Source: Parasponia andersonii (lineage: Eukaryota > Streptophyta > Magnoliopsida > Rosales > Cannabaceae). Taken from it: a stretch of 64,000 nt of DNA. Positions 35,740 to 47,199 of the stretch are shown here, piece after piece. Each line of letters opens with the position of its first letter. Positions within the stretch are counted from its first letter, which is position 1. Below the pieces are notes generated by a model. That model saw only the letters and a program-made list of their open reading frames with translations, ran no database searches and was not told where the DNA came from. The translations under genes were made by a program, and so were the position numbers. Location of the stretch: NCBI GenBank assembly GCA_002914805.1, contig JXTB01000024.1, forward strand, positions 913,240 through 977,239, read 5' to 3'.

Positions 35740-37310
35740 TTGTTAGTGTTGGTGCTTATGATAAGATTATCTAATTATGTACGTAATTTAACATGGTAAA
35801 TAGTAATACTACTAATGTGGCAACTAATCTTGTTAACTAGTTATTTATGATGTAATGCGATTGATTACTAGTGTGGTAATCTATAATCAGTAATCAGAGA
35901 GAAAATAGAAACCAATAGCCAATAATGAAAGTTATAGGAAACTATTAACTAGAAACCTAAATGGTTACTAATTTTGCTAAGCAACTATAAGAATCAAATA
36001 CTTAATTAGAAACTAGAAATTAGAACCTAGAATCCAAACAGGTTACCAATATGGAAACTAGTAATAGATTGGTACTAATGACCAAATTAATTATGACAAA
36101 TAACTTATGTTGAACTAGTAACCACTCCACAATAGCCAAGTTGGTTAGTAATAATTGGATTTGTTACCAGTCACAAGACTATTAACTAGTAATAAATATC
36201 TATTTTGACACTAAATTGGTCTTATATGGAAACTAGTAACTAAATTAGTAAATGACAACTAGATTATTTATTGATTTTATTAGTAATCAATCTAGAAACA
36301 CCATTTACTAGTCTTATGACTAACCACCTATTTGGAAACCATTAACAAGATTTGATTACTAGTAACAAGTAATGATGCTTGTAAGTGGTCAATAGTAACT
36401 AGTCTTTAAATAAAAACTATTAACCTTTAGTATTAGATGGAAACCAATAACTAAATTGGTATTGATGATCATAGTAACTAATAACTAGTAGCTATAAAAA
36501 TATTTGTTATTTAATTTAATTAGTTACCCATATGGTAACTGGTAACTAAAGAGAAAACAGAAACCAATAAACAATAATAATAGTTATAAGAAACTAATAA
36601 CTAGAAACTCAAGTAATTATTACTTTTGCTAAGCAGTTATAAGAAGTCAATACTTAATTAGAAATTAGAAACTAGAATCTAAACTAGTTACCAATATACA
36701 AACTAGTAATCAGATTGATACTAGTGACCAAATTGGTTATGACGGGTAACCTATATAGAATTGGTAACCACTTAACAATAGTGAAGTTGGTTAATGGTAA
36801 CCATATTTGTTATTGGTCATAAGACTAGTAACAAATAATACATATCTAATTTGACAATAGATTAGTTTTGTATGGAAACCAGTTACCAAATTGTTAACTA
36901 GTAACTAGATTGGTTATTGATGATTACTAACCAATCTAGAAACACCAATCACTAGTCTTATAATTAACCATCTATTTGAATGGTAATGAGTAATAAGTCT
37001 TGTAAGCGGTCAATAGTAACTAGTCTTTTAAATAGAAGCTAGTAAACTTATTGGCAATGTATGAAAATCAGATTAGTGACTGATAATTATAGTAACTAGT
37101 AATCAGTAATCAGTAATCAAATTGGTAAGTTATTGTTTATCAATTATTAATTTTTATAATTAGTTACCGATTTGAAACTAGTAACTAGAAAAACTAAAAA
37201 CTAGTAATCAAATAAACCAGAAATCAGATACAGTAATAGTAACCATATTGATACTAGTAACCAATCTTGTAACTTGTAACTAGTAACTAGAAAAATCGAT
37301 AAAAAGTGGT
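35740..37310. repeat. ACTAGTAAC-word array with 620-650-bp higher-order period
   Basis: The whole stretch is built from degenerate variants of (A)ACTAGTAAC(C/T)A and its partial inverse TGGTTACTAGTT, spaced every 10-30 bases. Above this is a larger repeat. Block A (about 35893-36430) and block B (about 36545-37055) are homologous along their length. GAGAAAAYAGAAACC anchors lie at 35899 and 36551 (offset 652), and GTAAGYGGTCAATAGTAACT anchors at 36381 and 37002 (offset 621), so block B has lost about 31 bp. A partial third block follows to about 37310. No coding capacity. I know no named family that matches. Confidence 0.85.
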
Positions 37311-39709
37311 ATGAAGAAAAAGAGAGAGTTATTGTTCTTTTTTTTGAAAAAAAATAAAAATATATATAAAGAGAATAGTAACCACATTGATACTAGTAAC
37401 CAATAAATCAATAAAAAATAATCATAAAAAAAGAAAAAAAAAAAAGAGAGTTAGTATTCCTTTGTTTTTTTAAAAAAAATTGAAATGAATACTAACTCTT
37501 TTTCCTTTTCCTTTTTCCATTTCCTTTTTATTTTTTAATTTTTTTCCCTTTTCTTTTTTTTTTCTCTCATTGATCGTAATCCTATGTTTTTTTTCATTTG
37601 TTAAAATTGTTTCTCTTTTTTATTTTTAAATTTCCTTTTTCCATTTCAAATGTTTTAAGAAAAAAATATATTTTTTTTAATTTCCTTTTTTCCTTTTTCC
37701 ATTTCCTGTTTTTAATATAGTTTAATTTGTTGAGGAAATTTGATTTTATATAGGAAATTTTCAAAAAGAAAAAAATCTCGAATTAATTTTTTCTTTTGAA
37801 AAATCTCAAAGTTATTTAAAAATATATTTTTTTTAAATGCCACTTTTTGCCAACTGATAAGATACTTGAGGTAACCAGAACAGTTACATCTAGTAACTCG
37901 ATTAATTACCCCAATTGACCTGACTCGTCACTTCGAGTACTTTTGAAAAATACTAATTTTCTTTAAAATCAATATTTTCTTAAATATTTTTGAAAATGAT
38001 ATTTTTCAAAATAAGTATGAGATTTTCAAAAAGAAATCAACACATATCTTATGAAAGATATCAATTTATTTAGAAAAATATCATTTTTTGTCTCACGTAC
38101 TTTTGAAAAAATATCAATTTTGAAGAAAATTGGTATTTGCTTAAATATTTTTAAAATAATATTTTTCTAAAAAAATATGAGATTTTATCAAAAAGAAGTC
38201 AACACATTTGTTTTTTTCTTCTAAAAGATCTCAAATATATTTAGAAAAATATCACTTTTTAGTTTTTACCACTTAAGGGTACTTGGGTAACCAATTAGAC
38301 TACTTGAGTTAACCGGGATTAAAAAAATAAAAATAAAAAAGGCCATCCATGGTTTATCATTATTTTTTATTTTTTTACTTTAGACTTTTATTATTATTAT
38401 CAAAGAAATCAAAAAATTATTATTATTATTATTATCAAAGAAATCAAAAAATTAATCTTATCTTTTTATGAATTTTTACATTTCAAAAACAATTTGATTT
38501 TGTTAATCAGATTTGCAATTACTTATTTTATTTTAAAATATGATGTAGGTGTAAAACTAATAAATGTGTCTCATACATGTTTTTCAAAGTCTCTATTGAA
38601 AAAAGAGCAAACTAAGTAGATGATCAAGTTTTTAAAACTGGTTTAGGTAGATGCCTATGTTTTAATAGTTATAGTTAAATGGCCAATTCTATTAAAATTT
38701 CAATTATGGAATATGTTGTATTTCTATTCTTGTCATTAAGTGAGTTAGGCATTTAGCTATAAACTTTTAACTTTGGTCATATTCTAAGTTTTGAGCCAAA
38801 AAAAAAAGGTCAACTAGCTAGTTAACCAAAACATCTAGAATAAATTTAATTTTTAAATTTAAAAAAAATGAAAGGCAACCCAAGATTTCGAAATCCTAAC
38901 CTCTTTCTTTGACAAACTTTTATTTTTTTAATCTCCTTAATTTTTCTTTCATGATTGCTACTTAGTAAAAAGTCTTTTTTTTTGGTCAATAACCTTTCCA
39001 TGTGAATATATTTATTCTCATAAATTCACTTTCATTTAATTTTGTCCTACTAGAATTTGTGTTGGTTTTGTTTATTTTCATTATTTTTCTTTAGTGTTTT
39101 GCAAGTTTCTTCTAGATTTGAATCTTTTAACACCCTAGATTTTGAAAAAGTTAAACATGGGCGTTGCATTGTTAGCAAAGATGGAACTTCTTAGGTTTGG
39201 TGCTCTACTTCAAGATGATAAAGGTAGAACTCTTTCTGCTTTGTCAAAAAGAATTGATCTTTAGTCTTTTTGTTTGATCATTTAGTAACTAAATTAACTG
39301 CTAGTTGAGAAAGTCTAGATCTTTTGTTATCATTATGGTTCACTTTTTGTTTAGTAGAAGGTGATTATAAGGTTGCTGTAAGTATGATTAGCTTAGCTAG
39401 TGATATGTCTAGCAATGATCGAAGTAATCTATATGTTTAGGAATAATAGTGATGGTGGTCACTGATGGCACGGCTCTTATCACTTTTTTTCTTCCTACAA
39501 AAATGAACCAACGCATAAAAATATAGATTCTATGTGTTATAATCTCTTTGCCCATAAGAATATAGATTCTATGTGTTATAATCTTTTTATATTTGCTGAA
39601 TTGGCTTCTAATTGTGCAACATTATTTTCAAGTTTTGATTATTAATATTGCAACAATAAAGTGTGAGTTATTTTCTTTAAAAAAACAATTAATATATGCT
39701 AATGTATTG
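37311..39709. repeat. Low-complexity AT-rich region with a 160-bp tandem pair
   Basis: 37330-37780 consists of purine runs and CCTTTTTCC/TTTTTCATT-type runs. GTACTTTTGAAAAA recurs at 37937 and 38097, anchoring two degenerate units of about 160-170 bp (37921-38090 and 38091-38265). ATTATTATTATT runs lie near 38388-38434. A 39-bp unit with AATATAGATTCTATGTGTTA occurs twice (39520 and 39559). No gene is supported. Confidence 0.6.
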
Positions 39710-40052
39710 TGTTATAAATAATATTGAGAGTATATAATATAACAGCTTAAGAATACTAATGTTAAACCAAAGAAATTTATGTGAGAAAATCTTTTCTTGT
39801 CTTTCTTTCACACTTCTTTTATTTCTTTTCTTTTGTTCATCTTTCAAGTAAAATTGAGAAGCCTATTTATAGGCCAATATAATCAATTTTAGCCATACAC
39901 TTAATTGTCACTTGTATAGTATCCATCCAAGATCACCTAATACATTAATTGAACATTTTTACCTTTCAATGGTTTACACATCACACATAATGTAAAAGAA
40001 ACAATTATTGAAATAATTTAATGGATATACAAATAGTAAATATTTTATAACA
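39710..40052 (-). repeat. Copia 3' LTR (minus orientation)
   Basis: It matches 59458-59801 over its length, including TATTTATAGGCCAATA and ATCCATCCAAGATCAC. Adjacent to it inside the element, 40053-40062 reads on the minus strand as TAAGGGAGAG, a polypurine tract. Confidence 0.92.
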
Positions 40053-40062
40053 CTCTCCCTTA
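40053..40062 (-). other. Copia polypurine tract
   Basis: On the minus strand TAAGGGAGAG directly abuts the 3' LTR, the expected plus-strand primer position. Confidence 0.65.
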
Positions 40063-40499
40063 GATGTCTATTATACAAGAAAATGTCTCGTTAAAACCTT
40101 ACAAAAAAAAAACTATGGAAAATATCCAAGTTAAGGAAGTAGAGTACACAATTCTTGTTTTTGTTACGTTTTGAAGAGTGCCTTATTAAAAACCTTGTCA
40201 GGAAAACCTAGTGGGACAAAACCTTAGCTAAGGGAAAAAAAAGTACACGCGTAACAATCTCTCCCTCATGACTAATTCACTTGAAATTCACTGAAGAATT
40301 TTGAATTGGTGCATTCCAATTTTGTACATAGATGTCTTGAATATTGTGGTAGGGAGTGATTTGGTGAATAGATCAACCAAGTTGTCAATAAAGCGAATTT
40401 GTTAAATATCTATATCACCTTTCTTCTGAAGTTCATGTATAAAGAATAATTTGGGTGATATATGCTTTGTTCTATTGCTTTTGATATAGCCTCCTTTAA

Positions 40500-41960
40500 A
40501 TTGAGTAATGCATGCAGCATTATCCTTGTGTATCACAATTGAAATCGGTCTGATAGAAGTTAATTTCTATGTTTCTTGAATATGTTGAATCATGGATCTC
40601 AACCATACATATTCTTAGCTTGCCTCGTGAAATACAATTATTTCAAAATGATTATAGGAGGTAACAGAGATCGTTTGTTTTGTAGAACACCAGGATATAG
40701 CTGTGTCACCATTAGTAAATACATAATATGTTTGAGATCGAGCTTTATATGGATCAGACAAGTATTCTACATCTGCAAAACCAGTTAATTGTGATCTAGA
40801 TTTATTAGAATAAACTAAACCTATGTCAGTCATTCCACTGAGATAACAAAATATTTGTTTAACTTCTTTTTAGTATCTTTGAGTTGGAGCGGAACTATAT
40901 CTTTCTAGTAAATTAACAGAAAAAGATATATCAGGCTGAATACAATTAGCAAGATATGTAAGAGCTCCAATTGCACTCAGATATGGTATTTCAGGACCAA
41001 GAATTTCTTCATTGTCTTCTCGAGGACAAAAAGGATTCTTATTTACATCAAGTGTCCTTAAGGACTTTTTCTGTATAAGACGACTAATGTACAAGTATAT
41101 CATTTGATAAATGCTCCATTTGGAGGCCAAGATAAAATTTTATTTTTCCAAGATCTTTCATTTCAATTTTTTTCTTTAAATACTCTAGTGCCTTATTAAT
41201 CTCTTTAGGAGACCCGATAATATTCATATCATCAACATATATTGCAATGATAATAAATCTAATTCCTGAGCTCTTAATAAAGACGCATGGACAAATAAGA
41301 TTATTCACATATCCTTTATTCAAAAGATATTCACTAAGACGATTGTACCACATGCGTCCAGATTACTTTAATCCATATAAAGACCTTGTAATTTTATTGA
41401 ACACATTTCCCATGGTATTGTATTAAGTACTTCAGGTACTTTAAATCTGTTAGGAATTTTCATATAAATATTACTATCAAGTGACCCATATAAATATGTT
41501 GTTACAATATCCATCAGATGCATTTCAAGTCCTTTAGAGGCTACTAGACTAATTAAGTATTGCATCCACTACAGGAGAATATATCTCCTCAAAATCTATT
41601 CTTAGTCTTTGTGAGAACTTTGTGCCACAAGTCGTGCATTGTATCTCACAATCTCATTTTTTTCATTACATTTTCGTACAAAAACCTATTTGTATATTAT
41701 TGAATTCACATCTTTAGGTATTTAGACAACAAGTCCAAACACTCCCCTTTTTCTAAGAGAATTTAGTTCTTCTTGGATTGCATTTTTTCATTTTTGTCAA
41801 TCATTTCTACGTCGACATTCTTCGACGAATTTTGGTTCAAGATCCTCGCTTTCATTTGTTATATCAATAGCTTCTACATATGCAAATATATTGTTAACAA
41901 CAGTTTTATTGTGATTCTATTCCTTTCCTGAACTGACATAACTTATTGAGATCTCTTTAT
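40500..41960 (-). pseudogene. Copia reverse transcriptase and RNase H remnant
   Basis: On the minus strand the RT shows MDIVTTYLYGSLDSNIYM (around 41460-41520), the catalytic IYVDDMNIIG block (around 41230-41260) and KDLGKIKFYLGLQ. Downstream are GALTYLANCIQPDISFSVN (around 40920-40980) and the RNase H region with LTGFADVEYLSDP and SYNHFEIIVF. In active elements these enzymes copy the RNA and degrade the template. Several stops and frame changes separate the pieces (40615-40833, 40870-41130, 41084-41353, 41368-41565). The YVDD core is intact. Confidence 0.9.
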
Positions 41961-42389
41961 TTTCAATATCATTAGGTACTTGAATCTCTTCTGGAGTTAT
42001 TTGTTTAGTTATGTCAATTGCCTATTTTGGTAATGTGGTTATTTCACTAGGAATGCTATCATCTTCAGGGTGGCTAATTTCTATAATATATCATCTTTTC
42101 TTCTTAGGGATGTTATCTTTAGAGCCAATTGGTCTGCCATACTTCATGCGTGTCTTAAAGTCACATGCTATTATTCCTAAAGATTATCCTACATAAATAT
42201 CAATCTTAGCTAGAGCATTTACAATTGGTATATGAGATTTAGTCAATCTCTTTGTATCGGTGAATACATCAGGTAATTGATTTGTAATATTTTGCAAATG
42301 TATAATTTTCTGAACTTCTAGTTCACAATGATTAGTGAGAGGATCAAAATGAGGTAATGATGATGTATTCTAAAAAATTTCAAGTTATA

Positions 42390-43290
42390 TTTCCAGTTAT
42401 TGTTTTTCTTTGCCTAATGATGGGAATATGATTTTATGAAATTGACAATCGGCAAATCGTGCCTTGAAAACATTACCTATTAGAGGTTCAAGATATTTGA
42501 TGATAGAAAGAGACTCAAAACCAACATAAATTCCCAACCTTCTTTGGGGGCCTATCTTGGTGCATTGTGGTGGAGCAATTATTACATATATTGCACAACC
42601 AAAAACTCGCAAATGGAAAATATTTGGTACTTGACTAAAAGTAATTATAGTGAGAAATATTTTTGATAGCCTGTGGGGCTAATATGAATAAGGCCAGCAA
42701 TATGTAATGCAACATGCCCCTAAATAGAAACATGTAACTTTGTTCTGATTAATATAGGTCTAGCAACTAATTGAGTGCATTTAATAAATGATTCAACTAA
42801 ACCATTATATGTATGTGTGTGGGCAACAGGGTACTCAATATTAATTCCAGCTGACATATAATAATCATTAAAAGCTTGAGATGTAAACTCACTAGCATTA
42901 TCAAGACAAATAGTCTTTATTGTATAGTCTAAAAATTGTGCTCTTAACTAAATTAATTAAGCAAGAAGTCTCGCAATTATAATATTGCGAATAGATAATA
43001 AACAAATATGTGACTAACATGTTGAAGCATCTATCAACATCATAAAATATCTAAATGATCCACATGCTGGATAGATAGGCCTATATATATCTCCTTGAAT
43101 TCTTTCTAGAAATGCAGAAGACTTAACTGCAACTTTCATTAGAGATGACTTAATAATTAATATGCCTTGAGAACAAGCCTTATAGAAAAATTCATTGGAG
43201 AAAAGAATCTTCTAGTTCTTTAATGGATGTCTACGTGAGTTTTCAATAATTTTTCGCATCATAATTGACCCAGGAACCCTAGACGATCAT
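42390..43290 (-). pseudogene. Copia integrase remnant
   Basis: On the minus strand, NSRRHPLKN and FYKACSQGI (around 43160-43250) are the worn HHCC zinc region. LERIQGDIYRPIYPACG and FRYFMMLIDAST (around 43020-43110) are the start of the catalytic core with two of its acidic residues. The C-terminal part (42397-42612) has MRVFGCAIYVIIAPP and KIGPQRRLGIYVGFES, typical of the region between integrase and RT in plant copia elements. Multiple stops are present. Confidence 0.85.
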
Positions 43291-43408
43291 GCCAGAGAGA
43301 GAAAATTTTAGAAACATAATCCTTTTTGGTCATCACATTATGTGATTCAATCGTACTTATAAATGTGTAATACAACCTAAAGGAAAAGGCATATAACTCT
43401 TCTAGTAT

Positions 43409-43720
43409 TTATTTCTGGCCTGAGATAATAGAAGTAATGTAGAGACACTCTATATTGTTTTTATTTGTAGTCTCAATATGATACCCATTACAATTTATAT
43501 CTTTAAAACTTAGCAAATTTCTTATAGGTTTCCTAGAAAATAAAGCATTGTTTATAATTAATTTTGTTCCTCTGGGTAGTATTATTTTAACTCTTCCAGA
43601 GCTTTCAATTATTTTTATGATACCTGAAATTGTATTCACATTTGCTTTTGATAATGATAATTTTATGAAATACATTTTATCTTTAAGGATTATGTGTGTT
43701 GTCGCACTATCTACCAAACA
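43409..43720 (-). pseudogene. Copia protease remnant
   Basis: The minus-strand frame has MVDSATTHIILKDKMYF, where the DSAT segment is the active-site Asp region of copia proteases, and downstream RNLLSFKDINCNGYHIET. The frame is open for 102 codons. The piece is adjacent to the C-terminal end of gag (43740-44057) on one side and to the integrase on the other. Confidence 0.8.
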
Positions 43721-43739
43721 ATATCGTCATCATTGGTCT

Positions 43740-44057
43740 TCGAACTAATATTACTGAAATCCATATTTCTTCACAAATTAAAGCAAAAGAACTATTAGAT
43801 GAAAGATGTCATGAAATATATAACTTAAGAAAAGTAATACATTATATAAACAGGAATTGAAAGTAGAACACAAGGATTACATAATCTAACACACAATAAA
43901 CTTTGATATTAATGGCTTATTATCAATTTTTCTCGATTGGATTTTCAAAGAAGTCTGAAATATCTAAATGGGCAAAATCCATAAGATCATTTTGTTCAAC
44001 AAAGTTCGTCTCTATGTTCTTTTCTTTTTCCTTTCAATGATGCTTGGTAAAATTCAT
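43740..44057 (-). pseudogene. Copia gag, C-terminal piece (downstream of the insertion)
   Basis: Reading on the minus strand from 44057, the frame gives FYQASLKGK and, after a frame change, NFVEQNDLMDFAHLDISDFF. This is the usual sequence that follows the gag zinc knuckle in many plant copia elements. It is separated from the rest of gag by 14 kb of nested element. Confidence 0.75.
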
Positions 44058-44749
44058 TGTTGTGCGGTCTAAAAACTATATGTTGGTCAATGCCAAAAAG
44101 GAAAGCTAGCGACTAAGTAGACGTGTCAGGTCGCATGAGTAAGTTAAGTGCGACCTCCTCTGAATGAGTTAAGTGTGACCTCCTCTGAACGAGTTAAGTG
44201 CGACCTCCTCTGAACAAGTTAAGTATGACCTCCTCCGAATGAGTTAAGTACGACTTCCTCTGAATGAGTTAAGTGCAACCTCCTCTGAATGAGTTAAGTG
44301 CAACCAGAATGAAAAAGAAACTAGATCAAGCTTCGTCAAACGGGTAATCTACAAAGAAAGGGAAACAAAAGTTTCTCTTTCAAAATCGACTAGTCATCTC
44401 ATTTAAGTTATTACCCAGTTATATTGATACTCAAATTGTATTTTCTGATTACACACTTGCCCGTTTTCATAATTGGGAAATATTGAACTATTTTCACCTA
44501 TATAAGGGGAAGTTCAATGCTGTCATGGGATCTCTTTTTTTTTGGAGAACTTAGAGACTCTCTTTCACTTTCTGAATACACTCTGCACTCTCTTGTAATC
44601 CTCCAGAAAATAGTAGAAAAACAGTGGACGTAAGCTCATCTTTTTTAGGGCTGAACCACTATAAAATTCTTGTCTCTTTATTTGCTTTGATTTATTAACT
44701 CTTTTCACACACAAGCTACATTTTGCAATTTTCAAATTCATTGTTGACA
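44058..44749 (+). repeat. 5' LTR of the Tat-like element
   Basis: Partner of 57459-58076. It contains the CACCTATATAAGGGGAAGTT promoter-like TATA segment (around 44495-44515) and a 25-bp tandem repeat. The sequence after it, ATTGGCACTAGAAGGAGGGC (from 44757), occupies the primer-site position. I leave the tRNA unassigned. Confidence 0.92.
44141..44305 (+). repeat. 25-bp tandem repeat in the 5' LTR (about 6.6 units)
   Basis: Units of the form GAGTTAAGTGCGACCTCCTC + TGAAY recur about 6.6 times with point differences. The 3' LTR has only about 3.6 units at 57543-57632. The three-unit difference (75 bp) accounts for the 74-bp LTR length difference. Confidence 0.93.
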
Positions 44750-44817
44750 ATCAATAATTGGCACTAGAAGGAGGGCTATTCCAGCAGAAAAGTTTGTCAA
44801 TTCCGTTTCTTTCAACA

Positions 44818-46560
44818 ATGGCAAATACAAGAAACACTACCAGAAACACCGAAACCAGCCAAAATCATCCCCAAAGCACTACTGCTGCACAAGTAGATCT
44901 TGCTCAGGATCAACCTGCCGTGACCATGCCAGAAAATATTGTCCAAAGACAAGATCGCATGGAGGAGGCACTAATGAACCTTCAGCAAAACACTAGTCAG
45001 ATTAATGACTCTCTACGATGACTTGCTAAGGGACAGATGATGACTCTACCACAGCACGAACGTCCCAGAGAACGTCCTGCTTAACAACCTGAGAGAGGAA
45101 TTTAGATCCTGGAGATAAGAAACTGGGACCAGCATAAAGCCCGCCAGGAGCGTCATGGAGATCGCACCTCCAAGGAAAAAGGCAAGGTTACAGACTTGTC
45201 TCTGGAATCTGGTACTGAAAGTTCGAGCACTGATCATGATCGTGGACAACCTTCTCAAAGAGCAACCATCAATCGTGATTGTCTAAACAACGAGCAAAAA
45301 TGTTAATCGAGGAGTGTCTTTGAAAGGATTAGTAGGGAATCTCGATAGAATCCTACAGACCTGAGACAATATCTAGAGCAGCGATGTAGTCAGAAGTGAT
45401 CCGCATCGCATCATAACGACCGAAGTCGATCTCGTCGCACTATTTCATTAGAATCCCTACAAAGGTCACAGCAGACCCTGCCTGACTAACTCGTGTTATA
45501 TCGTGATAACGATCAAAGGCCACTCCTACCACCAGTATGAGAGAATGTTCTCCCTCCGAATGTCGATGTTCATAATTTGAGGATCGCATTAGATGCACTT
45601 GCTGGCTGGGATGTTGAGCTCGCTGATGGGTATCATCAGTCACTATTCAGTGAGGAGGTTCGAGCTGCTGCCTTACTTGCTAGATTCAAACTTCCCACCA
45701 TAAACACTTTTGATGGGAAAACTGATCTGCAGGACCATATGGATCACTTCAGCGACCTGATGGAACTTCATCGTGTCGATGATCTTGCATGTTGTAGATG
45801 CTTTGTTGTAACTCTCATAGGAGCAGCGAAAAAGTGGTTCCGAGGACTCAAGTCTGGTTCAATCTCGTCCTGGCAATAGCTTCAGACTGCGTTCTTGAGG
45901 CAATTCCAGGCCGCAAAGAATTTTACTGTACTACTGGTCAGTCTGTCTGCTATTCGGCAAAGTTCGGAGGAAATTCTATTATCTTATCTAAATCGTTTCA
46001 CCTTGGAGTTGGCAAAGGTCAACAACCCACCTGAAGGAGGAGTTTTAACTCTAATGATGGCTGGGGTTCGACCAGAGACTAAACTCTAGGAAGAGTTACT
46101 TGAGCGAGAATGCAGAACCCTTGAAGACTTTTATCGAAGAGTTGGTCGACATCTAAGAGTGGAATCTTCACGCGAGAATCTTCATAAGACGACAAAAGGA
46201 GGAGGAAAAGATGCTGCCAAAGATACGACCACAAACAACAACAATAATGACAAGAAGTCGAACAAAAGGAGTAATGAACAATCGACTGAGAAGCAGCCCA
46301 AACAGAAAAAGTAGGAGATTCCAAGAGCTCCCATGAGGTTCAACAACTATACTGAACTGAACGCACCCATAGATCATATTTATACAGTCACCAACCAGCA
46401 GGAGCGGTATCGTCAACTGGAACCGATGAAAAGAGAGAGAGCGAGGCGTGACCCCAACAAGTTCTGCCTGTATCATAATGACATTGGATATGATACCAAT
46501 AACTGATTTTCCTTGAAAGATGAAATCGAAAGATTAATTAAAGAAGGGTAGCTGTGATAG
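44818..46560 (+). pseudogene. Tat-like gag (broken)
   Basis: ATG at 44818 in context AACAATGGC. The N-terminal part is Gln/Asn/Thr-rich (TTRNTETSQNHPQSTTAAQ). The gag core lies around 45670-46080, with LPTINTFDGKTDLQDHMDHF, AAKKWFRGLKSGSISSWQ and LLSYLNRFTLELAKV, typical of Retrotrans_gag in Tat/Athila relatives. A basic Asn/Lys tail and the C-terminal FCLYHNDIGYDTNN segment replace the usual zinc knuckle; in relatives that block is CxxHxxxGHxTxxC, here missing one His and the last Cys. Several stops are present, including after SLR (45019), after SSWQ (45877) and after KQKK (46312). Confidence 0.85.
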
Positions 46561-46770
46561 TACACTATACAGAATAATAAAAGGCGAGAAGAAAACCAAT
46601 AGCGACCTCCATAAATTCAACGCGAGGTGCGGACTATTTTTGGAGGACCGCACGTTGGTGGAGATTCGAAGAGGGTGCAAGATAGGTATGCATGAGAAGC
46701 ACGACAACAACCATTAACTAATGTCATGCATCTCGAGCAGTGACCATGAAAGCTTCAACGGGTACCGGAT

Positions 46771-47184
46771 ATGGATATTACCTTCACAGAGCAGGATGCC
46801 AGGGAGGTCCATTACCCGCACAATGATGTATTGGTCATAAATATCAACTGTGGAAGCACGCAACTATGGCGAGTATTGGTCGATAATGGAAGCGCTATTG
46901 ACATCTTGTACTATGACGCCTTCAAGAAGATGGGGTTAAGTGAAAGCAACCTAAAGCCCGCTATCACTCTATTTTACGGATTTACTGGTAACAGCATAAT
47001 GCCTACAGGCATGATTGAGTTAATGGTCGATGTCGGAACTTATCCTAGGGTTTCAACGGTAATGACTCAATTCTTAGTTGTGGATTGTCCCTCTGCATTT
47101 AATGCTATACTAGGAAGAACAATATTGAGGGAATTTCGAGCGGTTACTTCAATCTACCACCTCGCTATGAAGTTCCCAACTTAA
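46771..47184 (+). pseudogene. Tat-like protease
   Basis: A 137-codon open stretch contains VLVDNGSAIDILYYDAFKKM, the aspartic protease active site of the Tat branch (DNGS), and later VVDCPSAFNAILGRTILREF, the flap and C-terminal motif. It lies in the same frame as gag and runs into RT after one stop at 47182. Confidence 0.88.
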
Positions 47185-47199
47185 TATGGAGTAGGCGAA

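Noticed and set aside
39157-39261. Short plus-strand frame starting MGVALLAKMELLRFG
   Set aside because: Only 34 codons and no recognisable family or flanking exon; composition is gene-like but not enough to support a call.
44141-44305. Regular 25-bp repeats resembling a CRISPR array
   Set aside because: There are no spacers: units abut head to tail, they lie in an LTR, and the genome is a plant's.
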